A DNA stretch of 35,661 bases from an uncultured Bacteroidales bacterium (GTDB lineage Bacteria > Bacteroidota > Bacteroidia > Bacteroidales > UBA932), in contig CAJODR010000011.1 of NCBI GenBank assembly GCA_905233275.1, forward strand, positions 1 to 35,661. The letters are read 5' to 3'. A model generated the notes under the pieces. The model was not told the origin of the DNA. It searched no databases and saw nothing but the letters and a program-made list of their open reading frames with translations. Each line of letters starts with the position of its first letter. The first letter of the stretch is position 1. A program made the position numbers and the translations under genes. Positions 8,019 to 16,687 of the stretch are shown piece after piece.

Positions 8019-8249
8019 GTTTCGCATGCGCGAAACTACCGTGTTAAGGAGGCCTGTGGCCGACAGCTTGTCCCTCCCTGGGGGAGGGAAAATGGGAAAA
8101 GGGTGGGGTCGTAAATAGAAAATGCAGTAATACTACTGATATACCTGTCTTTTGATCGCCCCTCCTCCAAACCTCCTCCCCCCGGGGAGGAGACTTGCCA
8201 ACGCCCTTTCAGGGCTCTAAAATAGGTAACTTTCGCAATCGCGAAAGTT
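8019..8249. repeat. Nested inverted-repeat (MITE-like) element between yraN and rplC
   Basis: This 231-bp stretch contains no credible gene. Its outer ends are related hairpins: GTTTCGC-ATGC-GCGAAAC (8019-8036) and AACTTTCGC-AATC-GCGAAAGTT (8228-8249). Inside these, the left part has CTTG-TCCCTCCC-TGG-GGGAGGGA (to 8089) and the right part, read on the other strand, has CAAGT-CTCCTCCCC-GG-GGGGAGGAG (8173-8192). Thus two hairpin pairs are arranged as mirror images. Such an outline suits a non-autonomous palindromic element or a composite of REP-like repeats. Together with the promoter and leader it fills the gap 7896-8260. Confidence 0.6.
8228..8249 (-). terminator. Possible terminator after yraN
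   Basis: AACTTTCGC (8228-8236) pairs perfectly with GCGAAAGTT (8241-8249) around AATC. It lies 12 bases past the yraN stop. On the minus strand the tail is ACCTATTTTA, only moderately T-rich; on the plus strand the tail is GTTTTTAAC. It doubles as the right end of the palindromic element. Confidence 0.5.
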
Positions 8250-8260
8250 GTTTTTAACTA

Positions 8261-8638
8261 TTACACATAAATCGGAATCCACGCACCTGGGAACCATTTT
8301 ATGTCTGTTTTGCTGCCGTCCAGAACGACGGTGACGATGTCGAAGAAGACTTCGACGTCGCCGGGGACGCGGCCGCTGTGGAGATAGCGGAGCGCAGCGG
8401 AAGTGAGTTTGCGGCGCTTTGAGGCGTCGACATTCTCCTCCGGAGCATGCGCGACCGGGGCCACGCGCGTCTTTACCTCTATTATATGTAAGCCGTCGGA
8501 AGCGAGGGTGATGATGTCGATTTCAAGATGGCCGCTCCTCCAGTTGCGCTCGAGGATTGTATGGCCGAGACCCTCGAGATAACGGCAGGCGGCGTCTTCA
8601 CCGACGCGGCCCACAGAGCCCTTGCCTGTGCGGTCCAT
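8261..8638 (-). CDS. yraN: UPF0102 / YraN-family endonuclease-like protein
   Basis: A 125-residue protein with the YraN layout: G..GED.A..YLEGLGHTILERNWR near the N terminus, then a PD-(D/E)XK nuclease-like core with E39, D41 (LEID) and E54-x-K56 (IIEVKTR). The biochemical role of the family is unsettled; a structure-specific nuclease linked to recombination or Holliday junctions is suspected. It starts 2 bases after the mutS2 stop and is the last gene of the aspS-cdaA-mutS2-yraN group, so a DNA-processing role alongside MutS2 is plausible but inferred. Confidence 0.88.
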   Translation of the reverse strand: MDRTGKGSVGRVGEDAACRYLEGLGHTILERNWRSGHLEIDIITLASDGLHIIEVKTRVAPVAHAPEENVDASKRRKLTSAALRYLHSGRVPGDVEVFFDIVTVVLDGSKTDIKWFPGAWIPIYV

Positions 8639-8640
8639 GG

Positions 8641-11157
8641 CTAATCAAACTTGACGACAGTGACTCCGCTGCCGCCGAAACGGATGTCTTCGTCGGAGAC
8701 GGAAGCGACACCGCGGACGGTCTTCAGGTACTTCTGGATCTCTTCGCGAAGCGCACCGGTGCCCTTTCCGTGGAGGATTCGTACTGACGGCACGCCCAGC
8801 ATTATGGCGTCATCCACGTAACGCACCACAACCTCAAGCGCCTCGCTTACCCTCTGTCCCCTCACGTCGAGTTCCGGGGAGAATTCCAGCTTGCGACGGG
8901 AAATGCCAGCGTCGTAGCGCTGCTGAGGACGCTCGGTGGCCTTGGACGCGGCCTTGAATTCGTTGGAAGTAATCTTCTCGACCTTCTGCGGAGGCAGTTT
9001 GGTGGTGATGTTGCCGATAATCACCGTGATGGACTTGGCCGACACCTTGGAGACTTCCCCGACCATTCCGCCGTCCTTCAGACGCACTTTCTCGCCCACT
9101 TTGAGCGGCGACTGGCGGAATGCCTCCATGCGCGACTTCTCGTCATCGGCCGCCTTCTGCTGGCTTCCCGGATTGCGGCGTGCCTTGCGCTCCGCTTCAC
9201 GGGCTTTTCGCTGCTCGAGCTTCTGGATCTTCGATTCGAGGTATTCCTCGCGGGTTTTCTCCTCGCTCCGTTTCTTCTCGCCGAGAGCGCCGAGGAATCC
9301 CTGAAGCTCCTTCCGCGCCTCCTTGGTCGCCTCCTTGTCCGCCTGCGACTCGCGAATCGTCCTGATGGTGCTCTCCACCTGCTTGTTGGCTCCGCGAATA
9401 ATCTCTTCCGCCTCAGCCCTGGCCTCGTCCAGGATGTCTTTCCGCATCTTCTGGATGTCCTCGAGCTCCTTCTGGTACTTGTCGGTGATATTGTCGAGCG
9501 TCTTGTCCGTGGCGCGGATCTTCTGGAGTTTTTCGTCCAGCGCGCGGCGGTTGCGGACTATCTGGCGAAGGTTCTTCTCAATGCCGACATACTGTTCGCC
9601 GGCACGCTGCTCGGCATCCTTGACGACCGTTTCCGGGAGCCCCATTTTCCTGGCCAGTTCAAAGGCGAATGAATTCCCTGGCAGCCCGATTTCCAGCTTG
9701 AACAGCGGCGCAATGGCCTTTGCGTCAAACAGCATCGCCCCGTTGACGACCCCCGTTTCCGAGCCGGAGGCGAATAACTTCAGATTGGTATAATGCGTCG
9801 TAATCACGCCGTACACGCCCTTGCGGTCCAGTTCTGAGAGAATAGCCTCGGCGATGGCGCCGCCCGCAGCGGGTTCCGTGCCGGAGCCGAATTCGTCTAT
9901 CAGCACAAGCGTGTGGCCGTCAGCGCTTGACAGCATCGCCTTCATATCAGCGAGGAACGAGCTGTAAGTCGACAGGTCGCTCTCCAGCGACTGGTCATCG
10001 CCGATAGAGACCATTATCCGGTCGAAAACCGGCAATTCCGACGTCTCGGAGGTCGGAATCAGCATTCCCCACTGGAACATGTACTGGAGCAGGCCGGTCG
10101 TCTTGAGGCAGACAGACTTGCCGCCGGCGTTGGGGCCGGATATCAGGAGAATGTGCTTCGACGGCGTCAGCGTTACGGAAAGCGGCACAATGGCCTTTTT
10201 CTCGGCCGCCAGCGCCCTTTCGAGCAGCGGATGGCGGGCCTTTCTGAGCGACAGCGAACCGTCCTGCGAAATCACCGGCATTCCGGCCACGAAATCAAGC
10301 GCCGTCTGCGCCTTGGCCATTATGAAATCGATCTCTCCGAGGAATACCGCCACGTCCAGCAGCTCAGGCACGTACGGCCTCAGGAATTCCGAGAACGCCG
10401 CCAGTATCCGGGCGATTTCACGCGTTTCAGCGAATCTGAGCTCCTGCAGCTCATTCTGCATCACAACCAGCTCCTCGGGCTCGATAAAGGTCGTTTTCCC
10501 CGTGGAAGAAGTCTCGTAGACGAATCCCGGCAGGCGCCGTTTGGAGGCCGAGCTCACCGGAATCAGCATCTTGCCGTCCCTGAGAGCCACGCCGGCGTCC
10601 GCATCCGCAATCCCGTCCTGCTGGGCCTTCCGAAGAATGGCCGCGGCCTTGCGGGAGATACTTCCTTCGGTCTCCCGCATCTCCTTCCTGATGGAATAGA
10701 GCTCGTCTGAGGCCGTATCCTTGATCTCGCCGTACTTGTCTAGAATAGTGTCGATCCGACGCGTGACTTCGGGGAATACCGTGATGCGCGAGGACATTCG
10801 CTTCAGCATGGGATACACGCCGTCGCGGGTGGTGGAGAAAAAGTGGACGACCTTCCTGGCGGTCTCCATCATGGTCCGGAGCTTACCGAGGGACAGCACA
10901 TCGAGGTTGGCGCCCTCCGCGACCGGGGCGAGGAAGCCCTGGCAGTCGATGTAGCCGCTGAGCGGGAATGATTCCTCGAAAAGGAGGATGAGGCGCATCT
11001 CGTCGGTCAGGAGCAGCCTCTGGCGAATGACGGTGGCATCGGAGGAGAATTCTTCCTCGCGGACCCGCGTGTCGGCGTATTCCGTCATCGTACGGGCGGC
11101 GATAAGCTCCCGGATGCGGTCGAATCCGAGCTTCTCCTCAAGCCTCGCGTCCGTCAT
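8641..11157 (-). CDS. mutS2: Endonuclease MutS2 (ribosome rescue/recombination factor)
   Basis: The 838-residue protein has the MutS2 layout: a clamp and lever region without the mismatch-binding domain, then an ABC-type ATPase with Walker A GPNAGGKS (341-348), the signature SIGDDQSLESDLSTYSSF (384-401) and Walker B LVLIDEFGSG (D421, E422), a long charged coiled coil (about 510-660), a KOW-like segment (GEKVRLKDGGMVGEV), and a C-terminal Smr domain (LDVRGQRVSEAL to the end) with HGKGTGALR. MutS2 was linked to suppression of recombination and, in Bacillus, to splitting collided ribosomes. It overlaps cdaA by 4 bases (ATGA) and is followed by yraN. Confidence 0.97.
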   Translation of the reverse strand: MTDARLEEKLGFDRIRELIAARTMTEYADTRVREEEFSSDATVIRQRLLLTDEMRLILLFEESFPLSGYIDCQGFLAPVAEGANLDVLSLGKLRTMMETARKVVHFFSTTRDGVYPMLKRMSSRITVFPEVTRRIDTILDKYGEIKDTASDELYSIRKEMRETEGSISRKAAAILRKAQQDGIADADAGVALRDGKMLIPVSSASKRRLPGFVYETSSTGKTTFIEPEELVVMQNELQELRFAETREIARILAAFSEFLRPYVPELLDVAVFLGEIDFIMAKAQTALDFVAGMPVISQDGSLSLRKARHPLLERALAAEKKAIVPLSVTLTPSKHILLISGPNAGGKSVCLKTTGLLQYMFQWGMLIPTSETSELPVFDRIMVSIGDDQSLESDLSTYSSFLADMKAMLSSADGHTLVLIDEFGSGTEPAAGGAIAEAILSELDRKGVYGVITTHYTNLKLFASGSETGVVNGAMLFDAKAIAPLFKLEIGLPGNSFAFELARKMGLPETVVKDAEQRAGEQYVGIEKNLRQIVRNRRALDEKLQKIRATDKTLDNITDKYQKELEDIQKMRKDILDEARAEAEEIIRGANKQVESTIRTIRESQADKEATKEARKELQGFLGALGEKKRSEEKTREEYLESKIQKLEQRKAREAERKARRNPGSQQKAADDEKSRMEAFRQSPLKVGEKVRLKDGGMVGEVSKVSAKSITVIIGNITTKLPPQKVEKITSNEFKAASKATERPQQRYDAGISRRKLEFSPELDVRGQRVSEALEVVVRYVDDAIMLGVPSVRILHGKGTGALREEIQKYLKTVRGVASVSDEDIRFGGSGVTVVKFD

Positions 11158-11963
11158 GACTTCTCCTCCTGTTTGGGCGAAAGAAGATTCTTCAGGTAAG
11201 TGAGGCTCTCGATGGGTATGATGCCCTTTTCAGCGTTGATAAACAGGATGTGTCCCGTCTCCTCGGAGACCACGATAACGTCGGCGTCCGATTCTTCGGA
11301 GATGCCGATGGCGGCTTTGTGGCGCATGCCGTAGCTTGGCGGGATGTCGGTCCTCTGGGTAATCGGGAGGGTGCAGCGGGCCGCTACTATTCGCCCCCCG
11401 GCGATAATCATCGCGCCGTCATGGAGGGGGGAATTCTTGAAGAATATGTTCCGGATAAGCCTCCTGTTGATGGCCGCGTCGATGCGGTCGCCGGTCTCAA
11501 TAATGTGCTCCAGCGAAGTGTTGTGCGGGAGGACAATCAGCGCTCCGGTCTTCTCCTGGGACATGTTGCGGCACGCCTCGGTGATTTCCTTGACCGCCTC
11601 GACGCCGACACCTTCGGCCTTGTCGCCGAATATGCGGCTGATCCAGCTGGCGCTCTTGCGGCCTATGCCCGTGCCATTGCCCATACGCATCAGCGAATGC
11701 CGGATCTCCGGCTGGAATATGATGATCAGCGCCACGACGCCGATATCTATCAGCGACTGCAGCAGGGCTGTCATCATTCGCATGCCGAATGCGCTCGCCA
11801 CTATCCTCAGCACCAGGATGCCGATGAGAATGACGAATATATTGGTCATCGCGCTGTCCCGGAGCCATTTGAACACGAACAGGATCACCAGGGCCACCAG
11901 AACGATGTCCACGATGTCCGTCAGCGAGAGCTTCAGGAAGTCGAATGCCGAGAGCAGGAGCAT
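11154..11963 (-). CDS. cdaA: Diadenylate cyclase CdaA (DacA), c-di-AMP synthase
   Basis: The protein joins two ATP molecules to c-di-AMP, a second messenger controlling osmolyte and potassium balance and the cell wall. The 269 residues form three N-terminal membrane helices (about 14-34, 39-58, 68-86), a short linker and the DAC domain with the catalytic DGA motif (D182-A184 in LHDGAMII). The ATP-binding motif usually written RHR reads RHK here (214-216 in GMRHKAAIG). It starts 3 bases after aspS and overlaps mutS2 by 4 bases. The usual Firmicutes partners CdaR and GlmM are not adjacent. Confidence 0.95.
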   Translation of the reverse strand: MLLLSAFDFLKLSLTDIVDIVLVALVILFVFKWLRDSAMTNIFVILIGILVLRIVASAFGMRMMTALLQSLIDIGVVALIIIFQPEIRHSLMRMGNGTGIGRKSASWISRIFGDKAEGVGVEAVKEITEACRNMSQEKTGALIVLPHNTSLEHIIETGDRIDAAINRRLIRNIFFKNSPLHDGAMIIAGGRIVAARCTLPITQRTDIPPSYGMRHKAAIGISEESDADVIVVSEETGHILFINAEKGIIPIESLTYLKNLLSPKQEEKS

Positions 11964-11966
11964 GGT

Positions 11967-13733
11967 TTACTTGAGGTCTGTCTTTATCTGGAGTTCTTCG
12001 AGCTGGGCGTCGTCGATTACCGAAGGGGAATCGATCATGACGTCGCGGCCCTGGTTGTTCTTCGGGAACGCGATGTAGTCGCGGATCGTCTCCTGGCCGC
12101 CGAACAGGGCGCAGACGCGGTCGAATCCGAATGCCAGCCCACCATGAGGCGGAGCGCCGAATCTGAACGCGTTGATGATGAATCCGAACTTGTATTCGGC
12201 CTCCTCAGGCCCGATGCCGAGCACCTCGAACATCCTCTTCTGCATGTCTGCATTGTGGATACGGATAGATCCGCCGCCGAGCTCGGTACCATTGAGGACG
12301 AAGTCGTACGCGTTGGCGCAAACTCTCTCGATATCCTCCTTGGCGTCGCTGTAGAACCATTTTTCATGCTCCGGCTTCGGTGCGGTGAAGGGATGGTGCA
12401 TGGCGTAGAAGCGCTGCGTCTCGTCGTCCCATTCGAAGAGCGGGAAGTCCACGATCCAGAGCGGTGCGAATACCTTCGGGTCGCGAAGTCCGAGGCGGTT
12501 GCCCATCTCGATGCGGAGGACGCCGAGCATGGTCTGAACCTTGCGCATGTTGTCGCCGCTGAGGATGAGGACGAGGTCGCCAGGGCGTGCCTCGGCCCTT
12601 TCGGCGATGATTTCGAGATCCTCGGGGGCGTAGAACTTGTCAATGGAGGACTTGAAGCTGCCATCGTTATTGACCTTGATGTAAATGAGGCCCTTGGCGC
12701 CCACCTGCGGGCGTTTGACCCATTCGGTCAGTTCGTCGATCTGCTTGCGGGTGTATTCCGATGCGCCCGGGACGCAGATGGCGCCGATATAAGCCGCGCC
12801 GTCGAGGACGCCGAATCCCTTGCCCTTGGCGGACCCGGTGACGTCGTGGATGGTCATTCCGAAGCGGATATCCGGCTTGTCGGAGCCGTATTTGTCCATC
12901 GCGTCGTACCAGCTCATTCGCGGAAGCGGATCCTTGAAATCGATGCCCAGGACATTCCTGAACAGGGTTTTCATCATTCCCTCGAAGGTGTCGAGCACGT
13001 CTTCCTGCTCGACGAATGCCATTTCGCAGTCAATCTGCGTGAACTCCGGCTGGCGGTCGGCCCTGAGGTCCTCGTCGCGGAAGCAGCGCACAATCTGGAA
13101 ATAACGGTCGTAGCCGGCGACCATCAGGAGCTGCTTGAAGGTCTGAGGGCTCTGCGGCAGGGCGTAGAACTGTCCGGGATTCATCCTCGAAGGCACGACG
13201 AAGTCGCGTGCGCCTTCCGGGGTGGACTTGATAAGATAAGGGGTCTCAATCTCGAGGAATCCCTCGCCGTCTAGGTAATTGCGCACCTCGTGTGCGAGGC
13301 GGTGACGGAGCATGAGGGCCTTCTGGAGAGGATTTCTCCTGAGATCCAGATAGCGGTACTTGGCACGGAGGTCCTCGCCGCCGTCGGACTCATCCTCAAT
13401 GGTGAAAGGCGGAGTGACCGACTTGTTAAGTATATTGATCGAAGCGACCTTGATCTCAATGTCGCCGGTAGCCATTTTGGGGTTTTTGCTCTGGCGCTCC
13501 AGCACCTCGCCCGTCGCCTGAATCACGAATTCGCGGCCAAGCGAAGTCGCCGTCTCAACCAGCGCCTCCGGTGCTTCCGCCTCCACGACCAGCTGCGTGA
13601 TCCCATAACGGTCACGGAGGTCGATGAAAGTCATTCCGCCGAGCTTGCGTGCCTTCTGCACCCACCCGGCCAGCGTCACGGTCTTACCCTTGTCTTCAAT
13701 GCGGAGCTCCCCGCAAGTATGTGTCCTGTACAT
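11967..13733 (-). CDS. aspS: Aspartate--tRNA ligase
   Basis: This class II synthetase charges tRNA-Asp. The 588-residue length is that of the bacterial type, with an N-terminal OB-fold anticodon domain (about 1-105), the class II core with motif 2 in [19 protein letters not shown], the bacterial GAD insertion domain (about 280-420), and motif 3 in [16 protein letters not shown] near the C terminus. The ATG at 13733 gives the family start [12 protein letters not shown] -7 box lies 22 bases upstream. It is the first gene of aspS-cdaA-mutS2-yraN. Whether it is discriminating or charges tRNA-Asn too cannot be told. Confidence 0.98.
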   Translation of the reverse strand: MYRTHTCGELRIEDKGKTVTLAGWVQKARKLGGMTFIDLRDRYGITQLVVEAEAPEALVETATSLGREFVIQATGEVLERQSKNPKMATGDIEIKVASINILNKSVTPPFTIEDESDGGEDLRAKYRYLDLRRNPLQKALMLRHRLAHEVRNYLDGEGFLEIETPYLIKSTPEGARDFVVPSRMNPGQFYALPQSPQTFKQLLMVAGYDRYFQIVRCFRDEDLRADRQPEFTQIDCEMAFVEQEDVLDTFEGMMKTLFRNVLGIDFKDPLPRMSWYDAMDKYGSDKPDIRFGMTIHDVTGSAKGKGFGVLDGAAYIGAICVPGASEYTRKQIDELTEWVKRPQVGAKGLIYIKVNNDGSFKSSIDKFYAPEDLEIIAERAEARPGDLVLILSGDNMRKVQTMLGVLRIEMGNRLGLRDPKVFAPLWIVDFPLFEWDDETQRFYAMHHPFTAPKPEHEKWFYSDAKEDIERVCANAYDFVLNGTELGGGSIRIHNADMQKRMFEVLGIGPEEAEYKFGFIINAFRFGAPPHGGLAFGFDRVCALFGGQETIRDYIAFPKNNQGRDVMIDSPSVIDDAQLEELQIKTDLK

Positions 13734-13754
13734 AACTCAAATATATCAAGTCTG

Positions 13755-13762
13755 CAAAGATA
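13755..13762 (-). promoter_or_regulatory. -7 box before aspS
   Basis: On the minus strand TATCTTTG matches TAnnTTTG, 22 bases before the aspS ATG. A TTTG lies upstream at a spacing of only 14 bases, which is shorter than the usual 19 or so, so the -33 box is uncertain. Confidence 0.5.
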
Positions 13763-13785
13763 CATATTATTTTTGACAAAAGTAG

Positions 13786-14175
13786 CTATCCGCTGATCGC
13801 CTTGATGTATTCGGTGTGGGCGGCGAGGAGGGTGTTTAGGGAGCGGGGGATGATGTCTTCGAAGCGGGGGTCCTGGTCGAGGAGCTGCTCGACGGAGAGC
13901 CAGACTTCGCTTTCGTCTTCGCCGTCGTTGATGTAGGCCTTGGCGATCTTGACCCCGGCGGTCACCTTGTTGCATGCGTCGAGGACATCCATGCGGTTGT
14001 TGGCGTCGACATCCATGATGCCGGGCATGATTATGCGGAGGAAGTATTCGTCATCCTCACTGTCCAGGATGATGAATGTGATCATCTGGTATTTGAAGAT
14101 GATGCCGAAGTCTTCTTTCACGGGCTGCAGGCCCTCCTTTTTCAGGTATTCCAGTATCTGGTCTATGATTGCCAT
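13786..14175 (-). CDS. Small YbjN-like (type III secretion chaperone-like fold) protein
   Basis: A soluble acidic protein of 129 residues from the ATG at 14173-14175 (MAIIDQILEYLKKEG); a GTG 12 bases earlier is possible but would start directly at the stop of the upstream gene. The pattern of an N-terminal helix, a strand rich in Ile/Phe (FGIIFKYQMITFIIL), a polar turn (DSEDDEY), a Pro-containing strand (IIMPGIMDV), and a long helix containing N (VLDACNKVTAGVKIAKAYI) resembles the YbjN/sensory regulator family, which has a type III secretion chaperone-like fold. No catalytic residues are seen. It follows the kinase-AAA+ gene within 15 bases, so it is likely an adaptor or regulator of it. The family call is by pattern only. 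Confidence 0.7.
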   Translation of the reverse strand: MAIIDQILEYLKKEGLQPVKEDFGIIFKYQMITFIILDSEDDEYFLRIIMPGIMDVDANNRMDVLDACNKVTAGVKIAKAYINDGEDESEVWLSVEQLLDQDPRFEDIIPRSLNTLLAAHTEYIKAISG

Positions 14176-14187
14176 GGCTGTAAACAC

Positions 14188-15879
14188 TTAAAATCCAATC
14201 TTTTTCCTCTCCTGGGTGGCAAGTGATGAAGGATTGCTCTTGATCGACTCCTCGAGGTGGTGCGTCGCGATGGGCTCGTCTGCAAGCGCCGCGATCATGG
14301 CGGCCTCGTTGACGATGAACGCGATATCTGCCGAGGCGTACCCTTCCGTCAGCTCGGTCAGCTTTTTCAAATCTATCTCCTTCTGCGGCCGGCCCTTGAG
14401 ATGAATCTCGAACATCTTCTGACGCGTATCGGCGTCCGGCGCCGGAATCTCCACATGGAGGTCCAGACGGCCTTTCCGGAGCACTGCCGGGTCGATCATG
14501 TCCATCCGGTTGGTCGTGCCGATGACGAATATTCCCCTCGACGAACAGTTGTTGAGCTGCGACAGGAACTCGTTGACCTCGTCGGCGCGGTAATTGGCCG
14601 AAGTCGACCCGCGGGACGGCACGAAGGAGTCGAATTCGTCAAAACAGATCACCGTGGGAGCGTTCTTTTCGGCCTCTTCGAAGAGCTTTGCAATCTTTCC
14701 CTGAGTCCCGTGGACGTACGAACTGCCGAGGTCGGAGCCGTTGACGAGCATGTAATTGAAGCCGGATTCCTCGGCGAATTTCTGCGCGAAGAATGTCTTC
14801 CCGCAACCCGGAGGCCCATAGAGCAACATGCCGTTCGGGGGCATCAGGCGGTATTTTTCGGCCTTTTCGCGGTCCTTGATGACCCAGATGACGCGCTGGG
14901 AGAGATTCTCCTTGAGAGCCTCCATGCCGGCCACATCCTGGAATCCGCCTTTGCCGGCTTCGCTCCTGTGAATGGGGACGGTGGATTTCTGCTCTTGAGC
15001 CTCAGACTTGCCTTCTTTTTCGTCCGCGACGCCTTCCGGCCCGGCGATAAGTTCGTAGAACGCGGATATGTCGGGGCGCTCGAGGCGATTCTTCATAAGT
15101 CCGGCTCTGAGGGCCTCCACCATCGCAGGATCCATGTCGGAGGGGACCGTCAATTCGCCTTCACGGGCGGCACGAACCTTCTGTTTGCGCACGGCGAACG
15201 GCTCATGCTTGGAGGTCTCGCAGAACCACGGCGCCCGGCCCGTCAACATGTGATAGAGCACCGCCGAAACGGCGAATACATCACTGCCCGGGGTAAAGAC
15301 GCCCATCAGGGCCTCAGGAGCCATGTACAGCACGTGGAGCTCCTCGACCTCAAACGGAGGGGCACCGTTGACCGGCGCGAAAGTATGCCCGAGGTCGATG
15401 ATCTTCGGAGAGACATTCCCCTCCCCGTCGCTTTCCAGAAGGATATTCTTCGGAGTAATGTCGTTGTGGCACAAGCCGAGCTCAAGATGCAGATACTCAA
15501 GTGCTTCCACCACCGGGATTATTATCTCGCGAGCCTCCTCGGCGGAGAAGGTCTTCCCGGTCTTCAGTATCTCCGACAGCAGCCTCCCCTGGAAGAACGG
15601 CGTGACCAGGCACTGGTAATCCGTCCCTTCGTGGCTGAAGGTCAGCGCTTCCGCGAATGAAATGATGTTGGGATGCTTCACCATTCGGCAAATAGCAATC
15701 TCCGCGACAGTTTCCTCCACCATCAGTTTCGGCGGCACGGCAGACGTATCGAACACCTTTATGAAAAAGGTACTCCCCTTTTCATTCGTCACCAGATAAC
15801 TGGCACAGAACACACTCTCCTTGATAAGCCGCTGTATCCTGTACTCCCCTATTCTGGTATTCTCCGGAAAAATCGTCAT
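14188..15879 (-). CDS. Protein kinase domain fused to AAA+ ATPase
   Basis: A 563-residue protein of two domains. The N-terminal Hanks-type Ser/Thr kinase domain (about 8-280) has Lys41, Glu60, the catalytic loop HNDITPKN (D140, N145), DLG (162-164) and APE (187-189), but its glycine-rich loop is missing (LIKESVFCASY where GxGxxG is expected). A charged linker (about 283-310) leads to a classic-clade AAA+ domain of FtsH/Vps4/Cdc48 type with Walker A GPPGCGKT (355-362), Walker B ICFDEFDS (D414, E415), sensor 1 GTTN (454-457) and arginine fingers in RKGRLD (468, 471). No membrane helix or protease domain is present. It likely unfolds or remodels a target under phosphorylation control, a role inferred from the domains. 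It lies between rsmA (4-base gap) and the YbjN-like gene. Confidence 0.9.
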   Translation of the reverse strand: MTIFPENTRIGEYRIQRLIKESVFCASYLVTNEKGSTFFIKVFDTSAVPPKLMVEETVAEIAICRMVKHPNIISFAEALTFSHEGTDYQCLVTPFFQGRLLSEILKTGKTFSAEEAREIIIPVVEALEYLHLELGLCHNDITPKNILLESDGEGNVSPKIIDLGHTFAPVNGAPPFEVEELHVLYMAPEALMGVFTPGSDVFAVSAVLYHMLTGRAPWFCETSKHEPFAVRKQKVRAAREGELTVPSDMDPAMVEALRAGLMKNRLERPDISAFYELIAGPEGVADEKEGKSEAQEQKSTVPIHRSEAGKGGFQDVAGMEALKENLSQRVIWVIKDREKAEKYRLMPPNGMLLYGPPGCGKTFFAQKFAEESGFNYMLVNGSDLGSSYVHGTQGKIAKLFEEAEKNAPTVICFDEFDSFVPSRGSTSANYRADEVNEFLSQLNNCSSRGIFVIGTTNRMDMIDPAVLRKGRLDLHVEIPAPDADTRQKMFEIHLKGRPQKEIDLKKLTELTEGYASADIAFIVNEAAMIAALADEPIATHHLEESIKSNPSSLATQERKKIGF

Positions 15880-15883
15880 AGTG

Positions 15884-16687
15884 TTATTCCAATTCGAGTG
15901 TTAGTTTTACGAAATCTTCGACGCCGAGGGTCTCCGGGCGGAGGGAGAAGACAGGCGCGGCGAGGAATTCGGCGAGAGTCTCCTCGGACCAGCCTTCCCG
16001 CTGGGCTTTGGCCTTTGCAATGGGACGGAGAGGGTTGCGCATCATCTTGCGGCGCTGGCCGAATGCCGTTTTGACCACCGTCCGGAAGAGTTTTTCGTCG
16101 CAGCCAAGCGATGTGCGGCCGTTGCGGCGCAGGCGGATGACCGCCGAATCCACTTTGGGCGGCGGCAGGAAACTCCCCGGTCCCACCGGGAACAGATATT
16201 CGATGTCGTACCACGCCTGCAGGAATACCGACAGGATGCCGTAAGTCTTGCTTCCGGGCTTCTCGGCTATGCGCTCCGCCACCTCCTTCTGGATCATGCA
16301 GACCACCTCCGGAATGCTGTCCCGGTATTCGAGTATCTTGAAGAATATCTGCGACGAAATATTGTACGGGAAATTGCCGATCACGGCGAAATTCCCCGGG
16401 AATATCTTCTCCAGCTTCAGCGACAGGAAATCCGCCTCCAGCAGTTTCCCCTGAATCCCCGGGAAGTGCGCCAGCAGATAATCCACTGACTCCCGGTCGA
16501 TCTCCACCGCCTTCAGAGCAATATCTTCCCTCTCCAGCAGGTACTTTGTCAACACGCCCGTTCCAGGCCCCACTTCCAGCACATCCCGGGTTTCGCCCGA
16601 AATGACAAGCGCGTCGACAATCGCCCTGGCGACCTTGTCGTCACGGAGAAAATGCTGGCCGAGGGCCTTTTTGGCGCGAACTTCCAT
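15884..16687 (-). CDS. rsmA: 16S rRNA dimethyladenosine transferase (KsgA)
   Basis: RsmA dimethylates two adjacent adenines in helix 45 of 16S rRNA during late small-subunit assembly. The 267-residue protein starts with KKALGQHFL, has the SAM-binding loop EVGPGTGVLT (38-47) and the catalytic motif GNFPYNIS (104-111), and ends with the KsgA C-terminal domain, including FGQRRKMMRNPLRP. Its ATG overlaps the stop of the upstream transglutaminase-like gene by one base (TGATG), which implies coupling, although the two products have no evident functional link. Confidence 0.97.
   Translation of the reverse strand: MEVRAKKALGQHFLRDDKVARAIVDALVISGETRDVLEVGPGTGVLTKYLLEREDIALKAVEIDRESVDYLLAHFPGIQGKLLEADFLSLKLEKIFPGNFAVIGNFPYNISSQIFFKILEYRDSIPEVVCMIQKEVAERIAEKPGSKTYGILSVFLQAWYDIEYLFPVGPGSFLPPPKVDSAVIRLRRNGRTSLGCDEKLFRTVVKTAFGQRRKMMRNPLRPIAKAKAQREGWSEETLAEFLAAPVFSLRPETLGVEDFVKLTLELE

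Noticed and set aside
8071..8192. C-rich and G-rich hairpins upstream of rplC as a ribosomal-protein binding leader
   Set aside because: They lie upstream of the predicted promoter (7957-7987) and so would not be in the rplC transcript.
11250..13274. Plus-strand open frame of 674 codons opposite cdaA and aspS
   Set aside because: It is the antisense shadow of two strongly conserved genes, shows no family motif, and is rich in His, Asp, Val and Arg as expected from reversed codons of a GC-rich gene.
14257..15660. Plus-strand open frame of 467 codons opposite the kinase-AAA+ gene
   Set aside because: Antisense shadow; all kinase and AAA+ motifs are on the minus strand.
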